Below are positions 42,164 to 50,948 of a DNA stretch of 64,000 nucleotides, piece by piece. The stretch spans positions 88,324 through 152,323 of the forward strand of contig DHQB01000015.1 of NCBI GenBank assembly GCA_002410065.1, in the 5' to 3' direction. The first letter of the stretch is position 1; each line of letters begins with the position of its first letter. A program made the position numbers and the translations under genes. The notes below the pieces were generated by a model. That model was not told the origin of the DNA. It worked only from the letters and a program-made list of their open reading frames with translations, and searched no databases. This DNA is from Bacteroidales bacterium UBA5349 (lineage in GTDB: Bacteria > Bacteroidota > Bacteroidia > Bacteroidales > Tenuifilaceae).

Positions 42164-42739
42164 TTACTCGTTTCTAGAAATGGTTGAGGTAAGAATGAAG
42201 AAGTGATTTTCCTCGTCGATAGGAAGGAAATGATATTCCAGTTTTCGACCTGTTTTGCGGGCGATGTCAATAAAACCAAGCCCAGCGCCACCTTTTTCTG
42301 ATAGTCTCCCCTCGCGCATCTGAGTTTTATATAAATCTTTTAATCCCTCTTTATCAAGGGTATTAATATGATCAAGGATATTTGTTAATTCCTCCATCTT
42401 TGTGTTTTCAATAACGTTACCTGTTGTAACGTGATATTCAACTTCGCCTTTGCTAACCATAAAAATTCCACGACCTGCAAACAGAAAATCATCCGAGCCA
42501 AAGCTGTCAGCATGTTTGCTTATGTTCTGCAAACACTCAACCATAACGTGGAACACTTTTTTCTGTACAGTGTTGGACTCTTCCTCCTTAGCCATGTTAG
42601 ACTCAGTGAGGGAGGTAAAGGCCTTCGTAATTTGGTGTGTAATTTCACCCTCGTATACAAGGGTGATTTCGTGAGCCTTCATCGACTTGTAGAAGTCATA
42701 GACAAACTCAAGAAAACCTTTGACATTTCTTTTATCCAT
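42164..42739 (-). CDS. SiaB-like protein kinase (DUF6272)
   Basis: This 191-residue protein resembles SiaB, a small kinase with a GHKL-type ATP-binding fold that phosphorylates SiaC. The N-box is seen in HVMVECLQNISKHAD and the G-box in EKGGAGLGFIDIARKTG; the segment FAGRGIFMVSKGEVEYHVTTG lies between. There is no sensor or membrane segment. It lies between the SpoIIE phosphatase gene (38 bases) and the SiaC-like gene (11 bases), giving the phosphatase-kinase-substrate order of a partner switch. Confidence 0.85.
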   Translation of the reverse strand: MDKRNVKGFLEFVYDFYKSMKAHEITLVYEGEITHQITKAFTSLTESNMAKEEESNTVQKKVFHVMVECLQNISKHADSFGSDDFLFAGRGIFMVSKGEVEYHVTTGNVIENTKMEELTNILDHINTLDKEGLKDLYKTQMREGRLSEKGGAGLGFIDIARKTGRKLEYHFLPIDEENHFFILTSTISRNE

Positions 42740-42777
42740 AGCCCGTAAAATTAAATAATTTACCGATATTAAACAAT

Positions 42778-45390
42778 TTAGAATTCAATTCCTATTAGTA
42801 GTACGTCATCAATCTGCTTGTTTTTGCCCATATACTCCTCAAAATCCGTTGAGAATAGGTCGTTGAACTGAGGCATTGTAAGCGTCTGATTATTTACTAT
42901 CATCTCTCTTATCCTTGCAGGGCCGTACTTTCGAGAGTCCTCTCCACCAATCTGATCGGGCATACCATCCGAAAAGAAAAATATCTTATCCCCTTGCTGA
43001 ATTTCGATAGAATGATTGTTAAAATCATTTTCTTCCCTTTTAGGGTGGGGAATGCCACCTATTGCTTTGCGATCTCCCCTAAACTCTTGTAATTCTCCTT
43101 TTCGCAAAAGGTAAAGTGGTCTATGTGCCCCTGCGAATTGGAGTTCTTTGCGTTTTAGGCTAATCTTGCATAAAGCAATATCCATGCCATCCCTAGCATC
43201 GGCATCGGGCCTGTCTTGTTTTAGGGTTTTCCTTACACCATAGTGTAATAAGTCAAGCACTTTACCCGCACTGTAAGTTACATCATGGTCAACTACGTTG
43301 TTTAGGGTAAAATAGCCGATAAACGAAAGCAGTGCACCAGGTACTCCATGTCCAGTACAATCAACAGCAGCAATATATACAAAGTCTTCTTTGATAAAAA
43401 ACCAGGGGAAATCGCCACTAACCACATCACGTGGTTTATAGTAGATAAACGACTTTGGTAAGTACTGCCTAATTATTCGGTTATTTGGGAGTATTGATGT
43501 TTGTATACGCTGAGCATAGTTAATACTCTCAGTAATTTTGCGGTTCTTATCCTGTATTTCAAGCTCAATCCTTTTGGCATCAGTTATATCGTGTCCAACA
43601 AAAAGGATTGTTTCCAATTCATTCTCGTTAAACTCAGGAATACCCGAAATATGCATTACAGTTTCTCCCAATTTTGAGGGGAAAGTTAAATCGAGTTCAA
43701 CCTTACTTTTGCTGGTTTTTATTGTTTTTATGGTGTCTTTTAGGAAGGTGGCCAAAGCACCATTTAGATCGACAGAATTAAGAGTTTGGTTAATTAAATC
43801 TCTAATTGGAATGCCTAAGTACTCTTCAACCATTGGGTTGGCATAAAAGAACTGACCCGCTGTATTAAGGCGCATAATCATATCAGGCGAGTTTTCCGAC
43901 AAGGCTTGCATCTTGCTGCGCATTCGCTCTTCTTTCTCGGCACGCTTTCGCTCAGTAATATCCTGCGAGTTAAGAATAATACCGTTTATGGCGGAATCGT
44001 CAAGTAGGTTTCTCCCTGTTACCTCAAGGAAAATCTTCGTGCCATCCTTTTTCATAAAGGTATACTGGATGGTAATTGGTATGCGTGGCGAATCGAGCAG
44101 TTTTTGGAACATTTCGGTAAGGTCCTGCTCGCCCTTGCGCGTTAACCTATCAATATCCTTTCCTCCAGTCATTTCTTGTGGTGTATAGCCAAGAATTTTT
44201 GTAACGGAGGGGCTTATATAGGTTAACTTTTGACTACTGCTGTATATCGATATTATCTCCGAAGCATTCTCGAGTAAGGAGTGAAGTCTTTTTTGGGCGT
44301 TCTCCACTTCCTGAATCTTTGCCTCAAGCTGAAAATTGGATTTTTCTAGCTCTTCATGCGTGGCCCTCATCTCCTCAGCATTTTGGCGAAGTTCCTCTTC
44401 GTTTTCCTTCAGTTCCTGGGTCATTTGCTGAGCCTCCATCAGCAGCTGCTCCGTTTTCTGATTTATGCGTAAATTGAATACGGTTCGCGCAATAATCTCA
44501 CCGATTTCGCGAAGAAAACGTATGGTTAAGTCTGGAATATGATCGTCAAGAGAGGCAAATTCAATGACTCCCTGTAATTTTTCGTCGGTAATTAGTGGAA
44601 CTATGATAAGACTCTTGGGCTTTTTATCGCCCAAAATTCCCGATGTTATGCTCGTATAATCATCAGGTATTTCAGTTCTGTAAACTATATCCTGTTCGTA
44701 TGCACATTGCCCTATTAGTCCTTGACCAATTTTGAACTCTTGGTTAATGTGTTTTTTTCGATTATAGGCATATGTGGCAAGGCTATACAGGCTTTGCTTA
44801 TCTTCGTCGTACAGGTAAAGAGCCCCTTGTATTATGTTGATATAATCTATTAGCTTAACCAGTACCTCATAGGTAAGTTCCTCAAGGTTATTGTGCATCC
44901 GTAGGATGAAGGAGACCTCATCTTTGCCCTTTGTTATCCATGATTGCTCTGCTTCTTTATTGTTGTTCTCCAGCAAGTTGTCGCGCATTACTAGCAACGA
45001 TTTACCTAGTATATCATCTTCGTCGCTAATCTCAAAGTGAGCCTTATAATCACCTTCGCCGATGGTTTTGGCAAAAAGTGCGTTTTTATTGATGTCTTCA
45101 TCGCGTTGACGAATCTCTTCCTCTAAGAAGGTTACTTTTTCCTGATGCCTTTTCAGGATAGAGTATGTGAGGAATGCAAAAAGGAAAGGTAAAATATTGA
45201 TAATCCAAAGCGTTGGGTTTGCTTTGTGTATTGCAGCGATGCCAGTTATGCTAAAATCAGTACCTTGTGATGTAAAAGCAATGGTCCACGAAACGAAAAC
45301 TACCAGAAGGCCAACTGCTGCAGCAATCGTAACCTTTTGGTTTACTGCTTTATCTAAAATCTCAGCTGATGTTTTATTAAGGGTTGTCAT
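42778..45390 (-). CDS. GAF-PAS-PAS-SpoIIE membrane phosphatase (SiaA-like role)
   Basis: Two membrane helices (residues 22-40 and 62-80) lead into a GAF domain (about 155-305, with GQGLIGQCAYEQD and DDYTSITSGILGD). A coiled coil follows (315-370), then PAS domains near 375-485 and 490-610, and a SpoIIE-type PP2C phosphatase at about 640-870. Phosphatase metal-site motifs are VVSGDFPWF, AAVDCTGHGVPGA, DGMDIALC, FFFSDGMPDQ and QIDDVLLIGI; all key aspartates are present except that the usual GDFYD reads GDFPW, common in this phylum. It probably dephosphorylates the SiaC-like protein. P. aeruginosa SiaA uses different sensor domains. Confidence 0.88.
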   Translation of the reverse strand: MTTLNKTSAEILDKAVNQKVTIAAAVGLLVVFVSWTIAFTSQGTDFSITGIAAIHKANPTLWIINILPFLFAFLTYSILKRHQEKVTFLEEEIRQRDEDINKNALFAKTIGEGDYKAHFEISDEDDILGKSLLVMRDNLLENNNKEAEQSWITKGKDEVSFILRMHNNLEELTYEVLVKLIDYINIIQGALYLYDEDKQSLYSLATYAYNRKKHINQEFKIGQGLIGQCAYEQDIVYRTEIPDDYTSITSGILGDKKPKSLIIVPLITDEKLQGVIEFASLDDHIPDLTIRFLREIGEIIARTVFNLRINQKTEQLLMEAQQMTQELKENEEELRQNAEEMRATHEELEKSNFQLEAKIQEVENAQKRLHSLLENASEIISIYSSSQKLTYISPSVTKILGYTPQEMTGGKDIDRLTRKGEQDLTEMFQKLLDSPRIPITIQYTFMKKDGTKIFLEVTGRNLLDDSAINGIILNSQDITERKRAEKEERMRSKMQALSENSPDMIMRLNTAGQFFYANPMVEEYLGIPIRDLINQTLNSVDLNGALATFLKDTIKTIKTSKSKVELDLTFPSKLGETVMHISGIPEFNENELETILFVGHDITDAKRIELEIQDKNRKITESINYAQRIQTSILPNNRIIRQYLPKSFIYYKPRDVVSGDFPWFFIKEDFVYIAAVDCTGHGVPGALLSFIGYFTLNNVVDHDVTYSAGKVLDLLHYGVRKTLKQDRPDADARDGMDIALCKISLKRKELQFAGAHRPLYLLRKGELQEFRGDRKAIGGIPHPKREENDFNNHSIEIQQGDKIFFFSDGMPDQIGGEDSRKYGPARIREMIVNNQTLTMPQFNDLFSTDFEEYMGKNKQIDDVLLIGIEF

Positions 45391-45391
45391 G

Positions 45392-46201
45392 CTATTCTAT
45401 TGTGCTGTTGCCAACGGTTAAAAGTTTTTTAGAGATTTTTGGACTTAGCGTTTCAAACAGTTTAACCTTTCTGCTATCGAACGCTTTAAACGAAGCCAAT
45501 TCTATTACAGCAATACAATCGTTGCTTTCTGGATTGACTATTGGAATAATTAGCAAATTGCTTGGCGAACCCTTTCCGAGCCCTGAGAGTATTGTAATAT
45601 AATCGTTGGGTACGCTGTTTAGGTTAAGTATTACCTTGTTTTTTGCAACTTGCCCTGGCAGGGTCTCACCCTCAACAAATGGTTGTGGTTCGGTTTCGGT
45701 AAAAAAAGCGTATGATGATGTAATAGTGTATTGATTATTGTTTTGCTTGGTGTGAGCAACTGCCTGAACAATATCGTGTTGCTTAGCGATGTTCGAAAGG
45801 AGTTTTTCCAAAAAAGCCTCTTTATCCTCGTATGTTTCTTGTGGAACAAGGTTATTTGCAACCTCTTCTATATCTTCCTCAACCTTCTGTTCTGCGGCAG
45901 CATCTTTTTCATTTTTTAGTTTTTCCTCCTTTTTCTTCAACTCACTAAGATTCATTTTTAGCTCGTCGATTTGAGAGGCGTAAGTGGCAGCAGCATTCCA
46001 CGCTCCTGAAATTCCCTGATAAAAAGTTATTAGTAGTGCAACGGTTAAAATTGAAAGCACTATTGCAATGAATGGGATTGACTCAGGGTTTTCGGAAATG
46101 CTGTGGTTGTATAGTGAAAAAAAACTCCCAGCAATTGATGCTATGAGCAATAGCATGAGTATGCCATAGCTAAACCTTGATCTATTTGGGAATATTTTCA
46201 T
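45392..46201 (-). CDS. Small membrane-anchored GAF protein
   Basis: Two membrane helices (residues 13-30 and 43-61) are followed by a coiled coil (75-110, with LKKKEEKLKNEKDAAAEQK) and a GAF domain (125-265). The GAF segment LPGQVAKNKVILNLNSVPND, followed by YITILSGLGKG, closely resembles the GAF domains of the two large sensors in the same run. There is no output domain. The SpoIIE phosphatase gene starts one base after its stop, so translation is probably coupled and the two may form a complex. Its function is otherwise unknown. Confidence 0.8.
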   Translation of the reverse strand: MKIFPNRSRFSYGILMLLLIASIAGSFFSLYNHSISENPESIPFIAIVLSILTVALLITFYQGISGAWNAAATYASQIDELKMNLSELKKKEEKLKNEKDAAAEQKVEEDIEEVANNLVPQETYEDKEAFLEKLLSNIAKQHDIVQAVAHTKQNNNQYTITSSYAFFTETEPQPFVEGETLPGQVAKNKVILNLNSVPNDYITILSGLGKGSPSNLLIIPIVNPESNDCIAVIELASFKAFDSRKVKLFETLSPKISKKLLTVGNSTIE

Positions 46202-46213
46202 TTGTCTATCGTA

Positions 46214-46774
46214 TTATATTTTTAAATTCTGAAGGAACTTGATTATCTCGTCAGTTTTCATGACATAATCGGCTTTAGTGAGTTTTAACGCTGCCTCAGT
46301 CATTGTTTTAACCTGACATTCCGCCGGATCCTGAACAATTACTATCCCCCCGTAATCCTTAATCTTTTTTATGCCAAATGCACCGTCCTTATTTGCACCT
46401 GAGAGAATTATGCCAATAAGTTTTTCTCTATATACTTGAGCCGCCGTAATAAACGATAGGTCAATTGAGGGACGAGAATGATTCACTGGACCCTCAGTTG
46501 ATAGTGCAATGCGATTACCTAGTTCAATAAACATATGGTAATTGGCTGGAGCAAGATAGGCTTTCCCTGCCTTAATCTGATCCTTGTCGTAAGGTTCAAT
46601 TACTGGGATAGAAGATTTAATGGATAATGCCTCAACAAACCCGCTTCGAATATGCTTTAGCCTATGTAGGCTTAGCAGAACTGGCAAGGGGAAATTTGGA
46701 GGCAATGAGTTAAGCAATCGGGTTATTACCTGAAAACTGCCTGCTGAACCACCTATGATAACCGCTTTATACAT
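46214..46774 (-). CDS. cheB: Single-domain CheB-type methylesterase
   Basis: The 186 residues are a CheB catalytic domain alone. The nucleophile motif is IIGGSAGSFQ (Ser near residue 10), the histidine is in LSLHRLKH, and the aspartate in IILSGANKDGAFG. The receiver domain of classic CheB is missing, so regulation must differ from CheA phosphorylation. CheB removes methyl esters from receptor glutamates or deamidates glutamines. No chemoreceptor is in the window. It lies between a small GAF protein gene and a degenerate CheR-like gene, with gaps of 12 and 7 bases. Confidence 0.9.
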   Translation of the reverse strand: MYKAVIIGGSAGSFQVITRLLNSLPPNFPLPVLLSLHRLKHIRSGFVEALSIKSSIPVIEPYDKDQIKAGKAYLAPANYHMFIELGNRIALSTEGPVNHSRPSIDLSFITAAQVYREKLIGIILSGANKDGAFGIKKIKDYGGIVIVQDPAECQVKTMTEAALKLTKADYVMKTDEIIKFLQNLKI

Positions 46775-46781
46775 TTATATT

Positions 46782-47621
46782 TTATCCTGTTTTCTTTTTA
46801 TAAATTTTTTCCGTCTCATTTATTACGGTAAATTTATTGTTTGCGTTTGTATTTTCCAAAGTTTCTTTAGTACCCAAAATAAGGTAACCACCTGCAACCA
46901 AACTGTTATGTATTGAGTTAAGGGTTTTGTCCTGAAGTATTTGATTATAGTATATAATCTGATTTCTGAACAGGGCCAACCTTATGCCTCCAGGCGCATT
47001 ATTATACAGTGTATTCTGTTTTATAAACGTTACGTCTTTGATTAACTTTGTATCAAGCGTAAGTGAACCAGTAGCGGGTGCTATGTGGTGATATTCTGAA
47101 TATTTGGAAATACAATTTGACCTATCGTAGTTGGCCTCGTTAATTTCAAGTTGCTTAACATCTATGCGGCCTTGTTGAATTTTTTTGAGCGTTTCATCGC
47201 TAAATATGGAAGCATAAATTTGAAACTGATCCAGCAAACACATTTCTTTTAATAGGATACAAAGAGAAAATAGTTCTTCTCCTGAATCGAATGCTGCGAC
47301 CCATACCTTAGGCTTTGAGGTGTTTTTAACCACATCCAGAATTAAATCCTCTCTAAGGTGCCGCCATAGAGAAGGATCGCGGAACATCTCAGTGGTTTCT
47401 GGGGTAATGTCTTTTAAGAATTGTTCAAAGAAAACCTTATTATCCTGTAGCCTATTTATTAGAACTTCAGAATCTTTTAAACCATTATTGGTGATAACAT
47501 CTTCGAGCCTCCGCTTTAAAGATGTTAAGGCATAATCCCTAAAGTCGTAATCATAGGTATCAAGCAATGCTTTAATAACATTGCGGGTTTCTACTATGCC
47601 TATTTCGTATCTGCTTATCAC
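46782..47621 (-). CDS. Degenerate CheR-like protein
   Basis: It has the CheR fold and the same length (279 residues) as the CheR at 50039-50878. The N-terminal helical domain and TPETTEMFRDPSLWRHL are conserved. The SAM-binding motif, AGCSTGQE in the paralogue, reads AAFDSGEE here, and the late motif LVLCRNVIIYF reads LALFRNQIIYY. These changes remove residues that normally hold the cofactor. I infer that it has lost or altered methyltransferase activity and may bind and regulate CheB or the sensor. It lies 7 bases before cheB and 19 after the large sensor gene. Confidence 0.8.
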   Translation of the reverse strand: MISRYEIGIVETRNVIKALLDTYDYDFRDYALTSLKRRLEDVITNNGLKDSEVLINRLQDNKVFFEQFLKDITPETTEMFRDPSLWRHLREDLILDVVKNTSKPKVWVAAFDSGEELFSLCILLKEMCLLDQFQIYASIFSDETLKKIQQGRIDVKQLEINEANYDRSNCISKYSEYHHIAPATGSLTLDTKLIKDVTFIKQNTLYNNAPGGIRLALFRNQIIYYNQILQDKTLNSIHNSLVAGGYLILGTKETLENTNANNKFTVINETEKIYKKKTG

Positions 47622-47640
47622 TTTTTATCGGTCTATGCTG

Positions 47641-50010
47641 TTATTTTTTCTTAAGCTGAGCAATTAGTTCGTCAATCTGTTTCTGAAGTTTTCTCTCAAT
47701 GAGTTTACTGTCAGATATGTCAATGCCAATATTTATAATCTTAACAACCTCTCCCTGATCGTTAATAATTGGAGTGTAATGTTCTGATATCCATACATCA
47801 GAACCTTTAACTTTAAGCGAAAAGTTTCGTTTTTGGGGTAACCCTGATAGCAGATCATTCCAAAATTTGCGGTACGCATCAGGATTTGTTTTAGCCTCAC
47901 TGTCTAGTTCTGAATGTAATCGTCCTTCAATATTATCCTTCTCGTCGCCTAAAACTTCAGTATTCCTGTTGTTTATGAAGTTTATTGTGCCACTAGGGTC
48001 AATTTCAGTTATGAGACAAGTTTTATCAAGGGCTTGTAAAAGTTCATCCATTTTTTCTTGTCTCTGCTCCGATACTTCTTGCTCTGCTTGCATCTCAACT
48101 AAAATCTGTTCAATCTCTTCTGCTTGCTCTTGAGCCTTTATCTCAATTCTTTTTGATTCGGTTACATCTTGTCCTAGAAGGAATATTTTATATATCTCTC
48201 CAGTCTCTTCAAAAGATGGAGTGATGCTGCAGAGAACAAATCGCTCTTCGTTATCGCGGGTTTTCCACTTAAGAGTTCCTTTAAAGACCTCGCCTGTTTT
48301 TAAGCCGTTCCAAACCTGATTAAACGTTGATATGGAATCAGGATGAATAAAGTTGCTAAGGGTTTTTCCTTCAAGGTCGATTTTAGTGAAGCCAATTAAA
48401 TTGAGCATGTTGTGGTTGGCAATTAGCATAAACCCTTCGTAATTGAGTTCGGCAAAAAGCATGGCTTCGTTTATTGCTGATGTCATTCCCTCCATTTCAA
48501 GAGTTTTGCGAGCCATTTCTTCTTGTGTAGCTTGCATCTCTTCCATGTTTTGGCGCATCTCCTCTTCTTGTGCTGCCATCTCTTCGCTTTGCTGTTGCGA
48601 TTGTTCTAAGAGTTGAATGGTTCTAATGCTATTTTTTACTGAGAATAGGGTTGAGGCAATGTTTTCGCCAATTTTCTCAACAAACTCAACTTCATGTGCT
48701 TCAAATTCATTAAAAGTTGCAATCTCGATTACGCCAAATATCTTATCCTCTAGTTTAAGTGGAACCAAAAGTAGGGTACGCGGGGTGGCTTCGCCCAGCC
48801 CAGAGGTTATTTCAATGTAATTTTCTGGAATTTCTTTTAGGTAAATGGTTTGCTTTTCAAGTGCACAGCTGCCAACAAGACCTTCACCCATGGGTATAGT
48901 TTTTTGCTTAAACTTCTTCTTACTATAGGCAAATGCGCTAAGAAGTTCGAGTGTTGACTCATCATTATCCTGATTCACAACGAAGAGCGCTCCTTGATTT
49001 GCGTTTAAATAGTCAAGAAGGTTTTGGGTAACTGTATCTGCTAATTGGGTTAGATTATCATTATTCTGTCGAAGGAAATCGGCAAATTTTGCAAGACCAA
49101 TGTTGAACCAATTCCTTTTCTCGTCTTCCTTTTTTCTCCTTTCTTCATCCTCTAATGCAAGCATGAGGTTTTTGCGCACACTAAGCAATGAGTTTCCAAG
49201 ATTATCATTTGGGCCAAGTGGCTCGAAGGTTGCGCTAAGGTTGTTCTTGCCAATTTCATTAGCAAAGTGGGATATTTTAGTTAATCCATTTATTAGTTGG
49301 CTAAGCGATTGCACTACTTGACCAACCTCATCGTTGTTTTTGTATTCAATTTTCTGAGCAGTTTCTCCGTACGAGAGCTTTGATATACTTTCATTAATTT
49401 TTTTAATGGTTGCAATAAAAGGTTTTAGCGTAAATCTAATTACGAATAGTAGAACAGTGAATGATACAACGAATATTAGTATAACCAAGGCACGGTTACC
49501 CGAAAGTTCTTTTTGAGCTTCATCAATACTTACTGGTAATGCAATGTAGGAGTTATATGGCTCAACTTTTTTATAAAATAGGCGAATCCGGTGCTTTTCT
49601 CCTTTTATAAAATCGGTATATTCTAGAACCCCAGTTCTGTTGGTAAATAGATGGTTAAGTCTTTCTTGAGGATATCTTTGTCCCTCTTTGTAAAGGTGAA
49701 TTGCATAGGTGCCTTGTGCGTCAACCATAAATGGAAGATCGGTTTCGTAAAATGCAGCCTTACTGAAATGGGGTTTAAGTGAGGCGTAGTCTGAATGATT
49801 AAAGCCTTTGCCATTTTGTTTTTCAACCTCTAATATGAGGGCAGACAGCTGGTTAAGATATGTATTTGCTTGGTTCTGAATACTTTTGTTTACCCTTTTT
49901 GCTGAGAATTGAGATATAGTGAAACCTGCTGCACATAGAAGAATGAAAAGGAATATTGCTACAGTTAGCTGTATCCGGTAGTTAATGCTTATGTTCTTTA
50001 AAAATCTCAT
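47641..50010 (-). CDS. HAMP-GAF-PAS-PAS membrane sensor without output domain
   Basis: The first membrane helix is at residues 11-31 and the second at about 175-195, enclosing a periplasmic sensor region of about 140 residues. A HAMP domain (196-250), linker, GAF domain (about 310-460, with GEGLVGSCALEKQ and YIEITSGLG), glutamate-rich coiled coil (465-520), PAS (525-640), second coiled coil and a final PAS (660-775) follow. No histidine kinase, MCP signalling, GGDEF or phosphatase domain is present. The coiled coil has EEMRQNMEEMQATQEEMA, with many Glu/Gln pairs. It is flanked on both sides by CheR-type genes, so it may be the methylated receptor of this system. Confidence 0.85.
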   Translation of the reverse strand: MRFLKNISINYRIQLTVAIFLFILLCAAGFTISQFSAKRVNKSIQNQANTYLNQLSALILEVEKQNGKGFNHSDYASLKPHFSKAAFYETDLPFMVDAQGTYAIHLYKEGQRYPQERLNHLFTNRTGVLEYTDFIKGEKHRIRLFYKKVEPYNSYIALPVSIDEAQKELSGNRALVILIFVVSFTVLLFVIRFTLKPFIATIKKINESISKLSYGETAQKIEYKNNDEVGQVVQSLSQLINGLTKISHFANEIGKNNLSATFEPLGPNDNLGNSLLSVRKNLMLALEDEERRKKEDEKRNWFNIGLAKFADFLRQNNDNLTQLADTVTQNLLDYLNANQGALFVVNQDNDESTLELLSAFAYSKKKFKQKTIPMGEGLVGSCALEKQTIYLKEIPENYIEITSGLGEATPRTLLLVPLKLEDKIFGVIEIATFNEFEAHEVEFVEKIGENIASTLFSVKNSIRTIQLLEQSQQQSEEMAAQEEEMRQNMEEMQATQEEMARKTLEMEGMTSAINEAMLFAELNYEGFMLIANHNMLNLIGFTKIDLEGKTLSNFIHPDSISTFNQVWNGLKTGEVFKGTLKWKTRDNEERFVLCSITPSFEETGEIYKIFLLGQDVTESKRIEIKAQEQAEEIEQILVEMQAEQEVSEQRQEKMDELLQALDKTCLITEIDPSGTINFINNRNTEVLGDEKDNIEGRLHSELDSEAKTNPDAYRKFWNDLLSGLPQKRNFSLKVKGSDVWISEHYTPIINDQGEVVKIINIGIDISDSKLIERKLQKQIDELIAQLKKK

Positions 50011-50038
50011 GGTTTAATCAGGTATCAAATAGTAAGGG

Positions 50039-50878
50039 CTATTTTTTAATGTAGGATTGCCCCATCTTTTCAAATTTATTGGCCCATGGGCCAAGTATGG
50101 TCTCGTGCATACCAAGAACAAGAACGCCTTTATTGTAAAGGTTTTCAAAGAAAAGATCGAAAACCTTGTTTTGAAGCGTATAGTTAAAATAGATAATTAC
50201 GTTTCGGCACAGCACTAGGTCAAATTTTGCAAAGAACAGATTCCCATCCTTAACCAAATCGTGCTTGCGAAAAATGGGTTTCTCCGTCAGATGTTTTTTC
50301 ATTGTAATGGTATCCCTAGCCTTGTCAATAGTAAAGTAATTCTCATAAGGCACGTCATTAAACTCCTCATAGTTAAGAGGATTCTGCTTAATCACCTTGT
50401 CGAAATTATCGAGATACCCAATGTTGAAACGATACTTGTACTCCCCTTTTTTTGCTGCTTCAAGCACATCTGTATTTAGGTCGGATGCAAAAATTTTAGC
50501 TTTTTCGAGTAAACCCATTTCGTTTAGCAGAATCATCATTGAGTAAACTTCTTGTCCTGTAGAGCAGCCAGCATGCCAAATATTGATGTTCTTATTGTTT
50601 TTAAAGCGGGGTAAAATACTTGAACGGAGCATATGCCATATTTGAGGATCACGAAAAAGCTCAGTCGTGTTTACAGTAATCTCTTTTACAATTCGTTCCG
50701 TAAATTCAGCATTGGTTTTTATAGAGGAGATAAGCCCTGCAAGATCAAGATTAAAATCTGACAAGACCTTTTGCAGCCTACGCTTTAACGACTTATCCGA
50801 ATACTCACTAAAGTCGTATTTAGAAGAGTTTTTTAAAGCGGTGATAAAGAATTGCAAATCCTGATCAGAAATAACCAT
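50039..50878 (-). CDS. cheR: CheR-type protein methyltransferase
   Basis: It transfers methyl groups from SAM to glutamates of receptor-like proteins. The N-terminal helical domain with SLKRRLQKVLSDF is followed by TVNTTELFRDPQIWHML. The SAM site is IWHAGCSTGQEVYSMMILL, then KIFASDLNTDVLEAAKKG and FDLVLCRNVIIYFN. All core family motifs are intact, unlike the paralogue at 46782-47621. The length is 279 residues. It is the first gene of the eleven-gene run; two inverted repeats lie within 70 bases upstream of its ATG. Confidence 0.93.
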   Translation of the reverse strand: MVISDQDLQFFITALKNSSKYDFSEYSDKSLKRRLQKVLSDFNLDLAGLISSIKTNAEFTERIVKEITVNTTELFRDPQIWHMLRSSILPRFKNNKNINIWHAGCSTGQEVYSMMILLNEMGLLEKAKIFASDLNTDVLEAAKKGEYKYRFNIGYLDNFDKVIKQNPLNYEEFNDVPYENYFTIDKARDTITMKKHLTEKPIFRKHDLVKDGNLFFAKFDLVLCRNVIIYFNYTLQNKVFDLFFENLYNKGVLVLGMHETILGPWANKFEKMGQSYIKK

Positions 50879-50905
50879 ATGCAGATAATTACGCGAATAA
50901 ATACA

Positions 50906-50922
50906 AGTATGCCCTGCATACT
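50906..50922. repeat. Inverted repeat AGTATGC-CCT-GCATACT
   Basis: Perfect 7-base arms with a 3-base spacer lie 28 bases before the cheR ATG. It could be an operator or a leader hairpin. Confidence 0.5.
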
Positions 50923-50932
50923 AGTCATTTGC

Positions 50933-50948
50933 TTTACAATTCTGTAAA
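50933..50948. repeat. Inverted repeat TTTACA-ATTC-TGTAAA
   Basis: Perfect 6-base arms with a 4-base spacer, the size of a typical dimeric regulator site, 55 bases before the cheR ATG. Confidence 0.45.
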
